From Coriobacteriia bacterium (GTDB lineage: Bacteria; Actinomycetota; Coriobacteriia; Coriobacteriales; Eggerthellaceae): 64,000 nucleotides of DNA. Below, in pieces: positions 40,901 to 51,211 of the stretch; positions within the stretch are counted from its first letter, which is position 1; every line of letters begins with the position of its first letter. The DNA lies in contig JAUNQF010000003.1 in the NCBI GenBank assembly GCA_030536315.1, positions 47,456-111,455 of the forward strand. Reading direction: 5' to 3'. The notes under the pieces were generated by a model. The model did no database searches, was not told where the DNA came from, and saw only the letters and a list, made by a program, of their open reading frames with translations. The position numbers and the translations under genes were made by a program.

Positions 40901-43853
40901 TCAGATGCTTGAGAAAATTGAGTTTGGTAATAATAGAGAGGGTATATTTGAAGGAGTGCAAGTTTTTGACGAAATGTTTGTGAATTGCGGTAACTTGAAA
41001 AATATTGATGTTGCATCATGGTTTAAAGATAATGAAAAGCACGAATTTAACATCGTATCTGCAACTGGCATGTTTAACGACTGTTCAAATCTTCAGAGAA
41101 TTTATTGCAAGTATAAAGAAACCTGAAAAATTGAAAAAGATGCGGTTATGTTTCACCGTTGTAATAGTTTAGTTGGAGGTGTTGAAAAATTTGTAGGCTA
41201 TGAATATTCGATTCGTGCTAAAGACGGCGTTGATTCTGATACTCCTGGTTATTTTACAAGTGCTTCGATTTTGAAAAATGCTGATGTCTCCAACAGTAGA
41301 AGCATCTTCCAGGATGCTAAAACAATTAATGATACAAGCAAAGAATTGGAACCTCTCGAAGTAATGATTCCAGCAATACAAAAGGTGGTATTCGCTACAC
41401 TATATGACAATTATGACATGAACAGGCCATATTATCTTCTTTCAGACGAAGGAGCTTCACATCCAGTTTTAGCTGACACTAACTATAACTGAGAATATGG
41501 ATTGACCTTGACGATATTTTCGTCATATATTGATACACGTTTCGGATATGTTCCTAATAAAATATACGCTAATGAAACATCGTTATATGCGATGTTTAGA
41601 GGTTTTGAGTCGCTTAATAGTATTGAGATTGAAGAATACCCTGCAGATTTAGGTGGCGGCTTCGTTTTTGATTCGTCCTATGCAAAAACTACTAAATATA
41701 TGTTTGAATCGGCTGGTATTGCTGATGGTGAAAACGGCTATACAGAATTGAATATTGCTAATTTAGACACAAGCAATGTTGAGGATTTCAGTTATATGTT
41801 TTACAATTGTAAAGCAGGTTCTGTCACCCTGAGCGCTGGCGATAATACAAAATTCACATTATGTAGTGCAAAAAATACAAGTCATATGTTTGAAAATTTT
41901 GGTCTTGACTTAGGCATTACATCTTCACATCGCTATATTTCATATTTATATTGAAGTAAAAAGGATGGGCCTACTTATTCTACGGCCTCAAATTGTGATG
42001 CAAGTTATATGTTCTATAATAGTCATGTAAAGCAGCTTGATGTTACAGCTCTACAAATGGATAACATTTCAAACTTCAATTATATGTTTTCTTGGTCTGG
42101 TGTTTATGAGATTCCAGAACCTAAAAAATTATCAAATGGTGAAGAACCGATCGCTTCTTTTGCTGAAGCTTATGAAAAGCGTGATGTATCTAGTCTTGAG
42201 CAGGGAATATTAAAAACAGCGGAAACATGAGAAAACGTTGGAGCTTCGGCGATGTTCCCTGGAGAGATTTACTTTAACAATGATAAGCAGTGGGCTTCTA
42301 ACGTAGAAAGCGCAACGATGGAAGGCATGTTTGAGGCGTGTTTATACGGAGAGCAAGGTACTGACGAAAACATTGGTCTTGACATGAGAGGTTTTAATTG
42401 TACTAATGTAACAAATATGGTTGAAACGTTTGCGTATACACCATTTTTCACAAATATTAATTTAGGGCCAGAAGATCAATTTGATACTGCAAAATGCAAG
42501 AATATGGATGGCATGTTTAGATTCTGTGGTTCGCTAAATTCTACAGGAAATATTTACAATACTACAGCAGGTGACGAAAAACATTTCCCAACGTTTACAT
42601 TTAGTGCTGATACCATTGTTACAAGCATGTTCCAAGGTGCTAATATTCCCGTAGATTTGACAAACGCAAAATCAATTCCAGAAGCTGCAGACGGAGTTAG
42701 TGGGTTAAGTGTTATTTCTGATTATTCAAGAATGTTCTGCGATTATGGTTTTTATGTCCTTCCTAAAATATTAGACAGGCGAGGCGAAATCTTCCTTAAT
42801 ATTGACTTAGTAAAATCTGGTGATACTTGGACTCCTCCAGATGGCTCAACAATGGAAGAGATGTTTAGAGGATGTAAAGCTAACGTTGATTTAAGCGCAT
42901 TAGACGTTAAGAATGTTACAAACTTTTATGCAATGTTTATGAGCTTTGGCAACATTGATCAGCTCGACATTTTAGAATTTAAACCTGGCGAGATTACATG
43001 GCCTTCTAAATGGAAGACAAATACCGAAAATGTAATTGATATGTCATGCATGTTTAAGGGTTACAAAGGCAAGGACAACTTAAGTGAGTTGTTTACAGAA
43101 AATTTTGAAACGAGTAATGTTGTTAACATGAGTGAAATGTTTAGAGGTTGCAAAGTATTGAAACTTGATTTATCAAATTTCAATACTGCTAAGGTTGTTG
43201 ATATGTCTTATATGTTTAGTAATGAGTTTTTGCGTCCGTCGTATTTAACAGAAGTTACTTTTGGCGATAATTTTATCAACGAAAATTCTGTAGTTAAGGA
43301 TATGAGTTATATGTTTGGTTCGGCAATTGTAGACAACGAATATCTTAATATTATTAATTGCAACGCTGATTGGGCAGAGATTATTGAAGCTAATGGCATT
43401 GCTTGCGAAGGAATGTTTGCTGGTTGTCGTGAACTTGCTGGAAACGGAAATAATCCTGAGATAGTAACTATATACGATCCAGATCATGTAACTTACGAAT
43501 ATGCAAAGCCAAGTTACAAAGATACTGATGGTGTGATTCATAAAGGTTACTTTACAGGAACACCTAAAAACCTAGTTGGTGTTAAGGTCGAAAACAAGCT
43601 TGAAAGTTTGTCTGATGCTAAAAGTCTTTCAGAAAATGAGACTATTAAGAACCCTGAAGAAGAAACAGCGACTGATGAGCCAGTGGTTGTTGATGATGGT
43701 GAGGTTGTAGAACTTAATAACGAAGAGGCAATTCAGCCTTTGATTGAGAGTGCTTCGTTCGCTATATTAAATGTTTTGAACCCAGCGGGTTTTGCAGTTT
43801 ACAACTTATTTGAATTTGTCGTCAATTTGTGAGTAGTTTTATACGCTGCATAA
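31917..43853 (+). CDS. Giant BspA-like (DUF285 repeat) surface protein with 22 in-frame UGA codons
   Basis: Fourteen apparent ORFs lie in one frame and join into one gene of 3,978 residues when TGA is Trp. Residues ~20-40 are Pro/Gly-rich; two hydrophobic helices lie near 53-72 and 100-125, the second ending in a possible signal-cleavage site. The rest is mostly ~80 modules of the type (N/D)xSxMF, with 'LDLSxFDTSNVTDMSxMF'-like spacing, the hallmark of DUF285 leucine-rich-like repeats. Four blocks end in a PGYFT-type motif (near 39447, 40512, 41247, 43545). The end is hydrophobic (NPAGFAVYNLFEFVVNLWVV). Likely a cell-surface adhesin; function is inference. Starts with a clear ribosome-binding site. 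Confidence 0.9.
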
Positions 43854-43861
43854 GTTATTTG

Positions 43862-43899
43862 TGTTAAAATATGCCCGGAGCAATTAGTTTTGCTCCGGG
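43862..43899 (+). terminator. Promoter box and 10-bp GC-rich hairpin downstream of the giant gene
   Basis: TGTTAAAAT at 43862-43870 fits an extended -10 box. It is followed at 43874-43899 by a perfect 10-bp stem (CCCGGAGCAA) with a 6-base loop and then TTATTTTG. The stem could be an intrinsic terminator for the giant gene or, if transcription starts at the box, the 5' hairpin of the riboswitch RNA. Sequence alone does not decide. Confidence 0.5.
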
Positions 43900-44000
43900 T
43901 TATTTTGTAGGGGAATGCGGTGAGAATCCGCAGCAACAGCCATTACCGTATTTGACGTGAGTCATAAGTCGGGATACCTACTCAGACATATGGAAGCTTT
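43900..44000 (+). promoter_or_regulatory. Cobalamin riboswitch
   Basis: The conserved core is visible: GGGAATGCGGTGAGAATCCG (43911 onward), then CAGCAACAGCC...CCGT, and the B12-box-like AGTCGGGATACCT near 43967. It ends 15-20 bases before the btuF ribosome-binding site (aaaggaga), so it probably works by hiding that site when adenosylcobalamin is bound. It links the importer to B12 supply. Confidence 0.85.
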
Positions 44001-44019
44001 TGGGTAAAGGAGAGCAATT

Positions 44020-44841
44020 ATGAAAAAAAATTCTTTTAAAATCATTTCTATTTTAGGCGTTGCAGTTTGCTTGTGCTTTGGTGTTATGCTAAGCGCATGC
44101 GCGTCATCTGGAGGGGGCGGTCCACTTGAATTGACCGACCTTTCAGGAAGAACTGTGAAGCTGGAAAAGCCGGCTTCGCGGATTGCTGCATTGTCGGCTT
44201 CGGATTGCGAAGTTTTGTGTGCCATTGGTGCCAAGGATACAATTATCGCCCGTGGAACTTATTGCGATTATCCTGCTGATATCGTGACGGTTAAAGATGT
44301 TGGTTCTGGTACTTTAACAAGCACCGAAGAACTGCTTGCGATGAAGCCAGACATTGTTTTAATGAGCAAGACCGGGTTTACTCTTGATCAGGTTAACGCA
44401 ATGGAGAGCGCCGGTCTTAAAACTTTTGTCAACGAAGCTAACACTTTCGATGACACTTACAAATACATTGAACTATTGGCGAAGCTCACTGGTCATGAAG
44501 ATGAAGGTTCTAAAGTCGTCGCAGATATGAAAAACAGTGTTAATGATTTCCGCGATAAGACAAAGAGCAAAGAACAGAAGACAGTTTATTTTCAACTTTG
44601 TATGCCAGAACATGGATACTGAACAGCCGGAAAAAATACTTTCATGGACGAGATGGCAGAAATTTTAAATTGTAAAAATGTCTTTAATGACGTTGAAGGC
44701 TGGGCTGAAGTTTCTAAGGAAGAGCTTGAGGCAAGGCATCCAGACGTAACAATTCGCATTGATGATGACGAGAGCTTTACGAGGCCTGGACCTCGCTTAA
44801 TTGATGCATTAGACAAAATGTGCAAGCTTGTGTATGGCTAA
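44020..44841 (+). CDS. btuF: Cobalamin-binding lipoprotein of an ABC importer
   Basis: Periplasmic-binding-protein-type lipoprotein, 273 residues with TGA at 44620-44622 read as Trp (HGY-W-TAGKNTF). Residues 1-26 are a lipoprotein signal with lipobox LSAC, so Cys27 is lipidated. The core shows the class III (BtuF/FecB) fold: LTDLSGRTVKLEKPASRIAAL, CAIGAKDTIIARG and the long linking helix. The B12 ligand is inferred from the riboswitch directly upstream; the family also takes iron chelates. It overlaps the permease gene by 8 bp. Confidence 0.88.
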
Positions 44842-45811
44842 ATTTCCGAAGACACTTTACTTTATATTAGCAATTGCACTAACAATTGTTGTATTTGTTA
44901 TTTGTGTTTCATTGGGAAGCACAGGTTTTGCTATTGAAGGCAACATTGTGAGCAGTATTAGACTGCCACGAGTTATTGCCGTTGTGCTTATTGGCGCATC
45001 GCTATCTGTCTGCGGAGCGGCTATGCAAGGACTGCTCCGCAACCCTTTGGCTGACGGCACAACCTTGGGTGTGTCTTCGGGGTCTTCGCTGGGAGCCGTA
45101 ATTGGTATCGTGAGCTTTAGCTCACTTTTTTCACAATATGATCCGCTAAACGGAATTTTTTCCGTTTTACTTGCAATGGCGGGAGGCCTGTTGAGCTTAA
45201 TATTTATCTTGTCGCTCGCTCAAAAAGTTGATGCAAGATTAAGCACGAACACCATTATCCTTGTTGGAGTTGTGTTTTCGATGTTCGCAAGCGCCCTGAT
45301 TAGTTTGATAGTCGCCTTGTTTCCTGAAAGCGCAAAAACCGTTATGTTTTGAACGATGGGTAGTACCGCAGCTGCTTCGTTTGAAGATTGCATTTTACTT
45401 GGAGCTGTTTTTGTTGTGTGCGCCAGCGTTTTGCTGTTCAAGGCAAACGAGCTTAATACATTTGCGCTCGGCGAAGAAAATGCAAGTCATCTTGGGGTAA
45501 ATGTTAAACGAGATAAGTTGATAATTATGATTGCTGTTTCAGTTCTGATTGGAACTTGCGTTGCGGTTTCGGGGACAATTGGCTTCGTTGGTCTTATTGT
45601 GCCACATATTAGTCGCATGATTGTTGGTGCGAATCACAAAAAACTGATGCCTTTTACGATATTTTTCGGCGCGACATTTTTGATGATTGCGGACTTGCTG
45701 AGCAGAACAATTATTGCTCCGAAGGAATTGCCAATTGGTGTTATAACTTCGCTCATTGGTGCAATTGTCTTCGTCTCGATTTTTATTAGAAACAGGAAAG
45801 GGTCTAAATAA
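44834..45811 (+). CDS. btuC: FecCD-family permease
   Basis: Membrane subunit of the importer, 325 residues and about 10 helices, with TGA at 45350-45352 read as Trp (VMF-W-TMGS, the conserved FWxMGS motif of the family). Other family motifs are RLPRVIAVVLIGASL, GLLRNPLADGTTLGV and GFVGLIVPHISRM. The ATG at 44834 was chosen; a TTG two codons earlier is possible. Translation is probably coupled to btuF. Confidence 0.9.
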
Positions 45812-45813
45812 TT

Positions 45814-46578
45814 TTGCGAAGCAGAGTTCTAAACATAGTAGATTTATCAGTTAGTTTTGGTAAAAGCAAAATCTTGGACAAGGTATCTTTCTCTGTCAGC
45901 AAAGGCGATTGGTGCATGCTGTTAGGGCCTAACGGAGCAGGGAAGAGCACCTCGGTTTTCGCCTTAGCAAAAACGGTACCATACAGCGGCGTTATTGAAC
46001 TTAACGGCAAAAATATACAAGATTATAAAAACACAGAATACGCACAAAAAATAGGATTTCTTTCACAAAAGAATTTGGTCGCCTACGACTTTAGCGTAGC
46101 CGAAATTGTTTCTATGGGTCGCTATGCACACGCTGAAGGTATGTTCAAAACGCTTTCAAACGAAGACAAATCTAAAGTTGAAGAAGCGCTTGAAGCATGT
46201 GGTTTGCAAGACCTAAAAGATAGATCGGTTCAAGAGTTGTCTGGCGGTGAAGTCCAGCGCACATTCTTGGCTCAAGTCTTAGCTCAAGACCCCGAAGTCC
46301 TTGTCCTTGACGAGCCCACGAACAATTTGGATCTGGTTTACCAGAGCCAAATTTTCGATTTGCTAAAAAAGTGGATAAGTGCGAAAGATGGCACAATCAT
46401 AAGCGTCGTCCACGACCTCGCTCTTGCGCGATTTTACGGAACATCTGCTGTCCTCTTAAATAACGGAAAAGTTGCGTCTAGTGGAAACGTTGAGGAAGTC
46501 CTTTCCGACAAAAACTTAAACGAAGTATATAAAATGGATGTTAAAGCATATTTCAAGAAACTTTACACAAACTTTTAA
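45814..46578 (+). CDS. btuD: ABC importer ATPase
   Basis: Nucleotide-binding subunit, 254 residues. Walker A GPNGAGKSTS near residue 42, signature LSGGEVQR near 141 and Walker B VLVLDEPTNNLDL near 162 are intact. The start is TTG, three bases after the permease stop, with agga-type sites upstream. Substrate specificity follows from the operon's riboswitch. Confidence 0.9.
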   Translation: MRSRVLNIVDLSVSFGKSKILDKVSFSVSKGDWCMLLGPNGAGKSTSVFALAKTVPYSGVIELNGKNIQDYKNTEYAQKIGFLSQKNLVAYDFSVAEIVSMGRYAHAEGMFKTLSNEDKSKVEEALEACGLQDLKDRSVQELSGGEVQRTFLAQVLAQDPEVLVLDEPTNNLDLVYQSQIFDLLKKWISAKDGTIISVVHDLALARFYGTSAVLLNNGKVASSGNVEEVLSDKNLNEVYKMDVKAYFKKLYTNF

Positions 46579-46649
46579 CATTATATTGTGTATTTTTCTA
46601 AAAGTTTTGTAAATTATCCACAAAATGTAGTTATTTTTTTATTTTTTTG

Positions 46650-46658
46650 TGCTAATAT
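46650..46658 (+). promoter_or_regulatory. Extended -10 promoter of pflB
   Basis: TGCTAATAT, predicted +1 near 46665, only about 5 bases before the ATG at 46670. Upstream is a T-rich tract (46631-46649). No ribosome-binding site is seen. Confidence 0.45.
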
Positions 46659-46669
46659 ACGCCATAGTT

Positions 46670-48979
46670 ATGGTAAAAGCACAAAAACAACATAAGACAA
46701 TGAAAAAGACCAGTTCAGCGTCCAAAAATGATCCTGCTTTCGCTTGAAGAGAATTCAAGGGTAAGGACTGAAAAAACAAGATTGATGTCTATGATTTTAT
46801 CCAGAATAACTACACGCCATATGATGGCGATGCTTCGTTTTTAAAAGGCACCACAGATGCAACTGATAGACTTTGGTGAAAAGTCCAAGAACTTCAACGC
46901 AAAGAGCGTGCTAACGGTGGTGTTTTGGATATGGACACGGACATTGTTAGCGATATTACTTCGCATAAGCCGGGATATATTGGCAAAGGAACAAAGACAA
47001 TCGAAAAGATTGTTGGTCTTCAAACTGATAAGCCTCTAAAACGCGCATTTATGCCTTATGGTGGAATTCGCATGGCTGAAGGTTCGCTTGAAGAATATGG
47101 CTATAAGCCAGATCCTGATCTTCATGAGATTTTTACAAAGTATCACAAAACTCACAACGATGGTGTTTTTGATGTTTATAGCAGAGAAATGCTTTCTGCC
47201 AGGCGCAATAAAATCCTAACAGGGCTTCCAGATACCTATGGTCGAGGAAGAATTGTTGGTGATTACAGGCGAGTTGCTCTTTATGGTATTGATAGGCTTA
47301 TCGAAGAAAAGCTTCGTGATTTTTATGCAAGCGAAGATGACAGTATGTTGGATGAGACTGTTCGTCTTCGTGAGGAAATAGCAATGCAGCTTGATGCGCT
47401 GGAAGGCATGAAGAAGATGGCGAAAAGCTACGGTTTTGATATTTCGAAGCCTGCGCGCGATGCTCGCGAAGCAATTCAGTGGCTTTACTTCGGATACCTT
47501 GCTGCCATTAAAACTCAAAATGGTGCTGCAATGAGCATCGGTAGAATTTGCACATTTATTGACATCTACATTCAGCGTGATTTGAAGGCTAAGAAGCTTA
47601 GCGAAAAACGTGCGCAAGAGCTTATTGATCATTTAATTTTGAAGTTCAGGCTTGTTAAATTTGCTCGCATTACCAGCTATAATGAGCTTTTTAGTGGTGA
47701 TCCCGTTTGGGCAACTCTTGACCTTGCTGGTGTTGGAGCGGATGGAAGGCACATGGTCACTAAGACCGATTTTCGTGTTTTGCATACGCTCGAGAACATG
47801 GGTGCTGCGCCTGAGCCAAACATTACTGTTTTATATTCTTCGAAGTTGCCTCAAAACTTCAAGGAATATGCTTCGCATATTGCAATTACCACAAGTTCAA
47901 TTCAGTTTGAAAACGATGATATTATGCGCCCTGTTTGGGGCAATGATTATGCAATTTGCTGCTGCGTTTCGGCAACTTCGACAGGAAAGGAAATCCAGTT
48001 CTTCGGAGCTCGTGCTAATTTGGCTAAGGCTTTAAGTTATGCAATTAATGGTGGTTATGATGACGTGACCCACAAACAAGTTGGCCCTGAATACAAGCCA
48101 ATTAAAACGAAGTACTTGCATTATGATGAAGTTATTGAGCGCTACGAAAAGATGCTTGATTGGCTTGCTAATCTCTACGTTAAAACGCTTAACACCATCC
48201 ATTACATGCACGATAAATATTATTACGAAGCAGCTGAGATGGCCTTGATTGATACTGACGTTCGAAGAACTTTCGCAACTGGAATTGCGGGCTTTTCGCA
48301 TGTTGTGGATTCGCTTTCGGCAATTAAATACGCCAAGGTTAAGACAATTCGCGATGAGAATGGTCATGTTGTTGATTATGAAACTACTGGCGATTTTCCT
48401 CGTTATGGCAACGACGATGACAGGGCAGATGACATTGCTGTTTGGTTGCTAAAAACTTTTATGGGCAAGGTTGCAAGCAATAAGACTTATCGAAACTCTA
48501 CGCCAACAACTTCAATTTTGACAATTACTTCAAATGTTGTTTACGGAAAGGCAACCGGTAATTTGCCTGACGGACGCCGAAGCGGAGAGCCGCTTAGTCC
48601 TGGTGCCAACCCAGCTTATGGCGCTGAAGAAAAGGGCCTTTTAGCCAGCTTAAATTCGCTTACGAAGTTGCCTTATAAATTTGCTCTTGATGGCATTAGT
48701 AATACTCAAACAATCAATCCTTCTGCGTTGGGCAACAATCACGATGAACGTGTTGCAAACCTGTGCGATATTTTGGACGGATATTTCGACCAGGGTGCCC
48801 ATCACTTAAACGTAAATGTTTTTGGTGTTGAAAAACTTAAAGATGCCATGGAGCATCCGGAAAAAACAGAATATGCCAACTTTACAATTCGTGTTAGTGG
48901 CTATGCTGTTAAGTTTATTGATCTTACGCGCGAGCAACAGCTTGACGTTATTGCTCGAACGTGTCACGAGAAGCTTTAA
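46670..48979 (+). CDS. pflB: Pyruvate formate-lyase
   Basis: Glycyl-radical enzyme cleaving pyruvate with CoA to acetyl-CoA and formate. It is 769 residues from 46670, with TGA at 46745, 46769 and 46877 read as Trp. The first two match Pfl Trp positions ([22 protein letters not shown]). Active-site Cys lie in AICCCVS near residue 431; the radical Gly is in RVSGYAVKF near 743. With the standard code the first 85 residues are lost. An alternative start is 46700. pflA follows after 3 bp. Confidence 0.95.
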
Positions 48980-48982
48980 TCC

Positions 48983-49711
48983 ATGATAAAGGCGAAGCTA
49001 CATTCAACAGAAAGTTTTGGTGCTGTTGATGGTTCGGGCATTCGCTTCGTAATTTTTCTTCATGGATGCAACTTGCGATGCGCGTATTGTCACAATCCGG
49101 ACACATGAGCTATTAAGCATGGATTTAGCGAGGTTACTCCAAAAGAGCTCATTGACCAGGCGCTTCGTTTTAAGCCTTACTGAGGTCGTCAAGGCGGAAT
49201 CACTGTTAGTGGCGGTGAGCCGCTGCTTCAAATTGATTTTTTGATTGAGCTTTTTAAACTTGCGAAGTCCAAGCAAATTAACACCGCAATAGATACTGCT
49301 GGTGAACCATTCACAAATAAAGGCCCGTGGTTTGAAAAATTTAAAGAACTCATGAAATATACAGATACAGTTTTGCTTGACCTAAAACATATTGACGAAG
49401 ATAAGCACATCCGCTTGACTGGCAAAACTAACAAAAATATTTTAGAGATGTTTAAATATCTAAATAAAATTAAGAAGCCAACTTGGGTTCGTTATGTTTT
49501 GGTTCCAGGCTGGACAGACGGAGAAGGAGAGCTTAAGAGGGCTTCGGAATTTTTAAAGAAGTTTAAGAATATTGAAAGAATTGACGTTTTACCATATCAT
49601 ACGCTTGGAGTTCATAAGTGAGGCGAATGCAAGTTGAAGTATAAGTTAAAGGGAGTTCAGCCTCCAAGTGAAGAAAAGGTACAAATTGCTCGAGAGATTT
49701 TAATAGGATAG
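48983..49711 (+). CDS. pflA: Pyruvate formate-lyase activating enzyme
   Basis: Radical-SAM enzyme that installs the glycyl radical in Pfl. It is 242 residues; three TGA codons (49106, 49181, 49619) all fall on Trp positions conserved in PflA: CHNPDT-W, RFKPY-W-GRQGG and LGVHK-W. The 4Fe-4S motif is CNLRCAYC near residue 29, and the AdoMet-site text is VSGGEPLLQ near 72. Under the standard code no fragment keeps both the cluster and the activase core. Ends in TAG. Confidence 0.96.
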
Positions 49712-49718
49712 GAGTGTT

Positions 49719-50402
49719 ATGAAACTTTTAATTGATAGCGCAAGCATCGATGACATCAGACACGTTTACAAAAATTATCCAGTTGATGGTGTTACAACTA
49801 ATCCAAGTATTTTGCTAAAGGCTGGCAAGGAGCCTTATGAGTGCCTTGATGAGATCACAGGCTATTTTAACGCAGCTGGTATAAAAGATTATGAATTGCA
49901 CGTTCAAGTTATTAGCACCGATGTCAAAGGCATGATCGACGAAGCTGAACGCATTGTTAAACGTTACGGTAAGGAAACGTATATTAAAATTCCAGCAGTT
50001 GTAGAGGGTCTTTATGCAATTAATATTTTGTCAGCTCAAGGTTATCACACCACGGCAACTGCAATATATAATGCGCATCAAGCTTATCTTGCTGGTAAAG
50101 CTGGGGCAACTTATGTTGCTCCTTATGTCAATAGAATGACTAATTTATATGGCGATGGTATTGAAATTGTCTATCAAATTTTTGCAATTTTTGCCAACAA
50201 TAATATGTCAACGAAGATCTTGGGCGCCAGCTTTAAGACCCTCGATCAAATTACAGATTTGGCTGAACTTGGAATTGATGCTGCAACTGTTCCGCCAGAG
50301 CTTATTAAGAAGATGCTTGACGATAAAGATGTCAATGATGCTGTTGCGAAGTTTAACGATGATTTTCACAAACTTTGCAAAGATGATAAAGCTACGATGT
50401 AG
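49719..50402 (+). CDS. fsa: Fructose-6-phosphate aldolase/transaldolase-like protein
   Basis: A 227-residue small transaldolase family protein (MipB/TalC/FSA type). It has the DGVTTNPSILLK opening and the Schiff-base Lys in YIKIPAV near residue 88, plus YVAPYVNRM near 132. Substrate could be fructose-6-phosphate or another sugar phosphate. The following gene is sorbitol-6-phosphate dehydrogenase-like, which makes fructose-6-phosphate, so the pair may degrade sorbitol. Ribosome-binding site taggag. Confidence 0.87.
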   Translation: MKLLIDSASIDDIRHVYKNYPVDGVTTNPSILLKAGKEPYECLDEITGYFNAAGIKDYELHVQVISTDVKGMIDEAERIVKRYGKETYIKIPAVVEGLYAINILSAQGYHTTATAIYNAHQAYLAGKAGATYVAPYVNRMTNLYGDGIEIVYQIFAIFANNNMSTKILGASFKTLDQITDLAELGIDAATVPPELIKKMLDDKDVNDAVAKFNDDFHKLCKDDKATM

Positions 50403-50410
50403 GAGGAATT

Positions 50411-51211
50411 ATGAGTAATTGGTTAAATTTAGATAACAAAGTTGCTATTGTAACTGGAGGTGCTTCAGGTATTGGAAAAGCGTGCGCTAATGCGCTTAAA
50501 GATGCTGGAGCAAAAGTTGTTATTGTTGACGTTAGTGTTGAGACGGGGGATGTGATTGATGGCATGAATTGCATTAAGTGTGATATCACAAGCCGTGAAA
50601 ACGTCTATGCAATGGTCGACAAGGTTGTTGAAAACTTCGATAAAGTTGACATTCTTGTTAATAATGCAGGCGTTAATTTTCCTCGTCTTCTTGTTGACGT
50701 TAAGGGCGAAGCTCCTGAATTCGAGGTTAACGAAAAAGACCTTGACATTATGTTCAACATCAACGTTAAAGGTCTCTTTTGGTGCGCTCAAGCTTGCGCA
50801 AAGGATATGCTCAAGCGCAAGGAAGGCGTCATCATTAATATGTCTTCGGAAAGCGGCAAAGAGGGAAGTCAAGGTGCCTCGATTTATGCTGCTACAAAAG
50901 GCGCGGTTGACAGTGCTACACGCTCTTGGGCAAAAGAGCTTGGCAAGCACAACATTCGAGTAGTTGCTGTGGCTCCTGGAATTATCGAAGCCACAGGTCT
51001 TCGCAATGATGCGTTTAAGAAGGCTATGGCTTACACTCGTGGCGCAAAAGATTACAGCGAAGTTGGTACCGATTATTCAAAGGTTATTCCGCTTGGACGA
51101 GATGGAAAACTTACCGAGATTGCAGACCTTGTTGCATATTTAGCAAGCGATAGAGCAAGCTACGTCTCAGGTACCACTTTTAACATTTCAGGTGCAAAAT
51201 CACGTGGTTAA
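50411..51211 (+). CDS. Sorbitol-6-phosphate 2-dehydrogenase-like SDR
   Basis: A 266-residue short-chain dehydrogenase. TGGASGIGKACA near residue 16 binds NAD(P); NNAG is near 87; the catalytic Ser, Tyr and Lys are at MSSESG (near 144), and YAATK (near 158). The start MSNWLNLDNKVAIVTGG is very like glucitol-6-phosphate dehydrogenases of Gram-positive bacteria. No sorbitol PTS is adjacent. Ribosome-binding site taggagg. Confidence 0.82.
   Translation: MSNWLNLDNKVAIVTGGASGIGKACANALKDAGAKVVIVDVSVETGDVIDGMNCIKCDITSRENVYAMVDKVVENFDKVDILVNNAGVNFPRLLVDVKGEAPEFEVNEKDLDIMFNINVKGLFWCAQACAKDMLKRKEGVIINMSSESGKEGSQGASIYAATKGAVDSATRSWAKELGKHNIRVVAVAPGIIEATGLRNDAFKKAMAYTRGAKDYSEVGTDYSKVIPLGRDGKLTEIADLVAYLASDRASYVSGTTFNISGAKSRG

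Noticed and set aside
31917..43853. A cluster of decayed surface-protein pseudogenes
   Set aside because: All fragments share one frame, repeats run across every break, and only TGA interrupts them; decay would also give TAA, TAG and frameshifts.
31917..43853. CRISPR-like or tandem DNA repeat array
   Set aside because: The repetition is at protein level with varied DNA and unequal spacing; no constant repeat-spacer pattern exists.
48983..49711. Selenocysteine at the UGA codons
   Set aside because: The three UGA sites in pflA are Trp in homologues, no SECIS-like hairpins follow, and UGA is far too frequent across unrelated genes.
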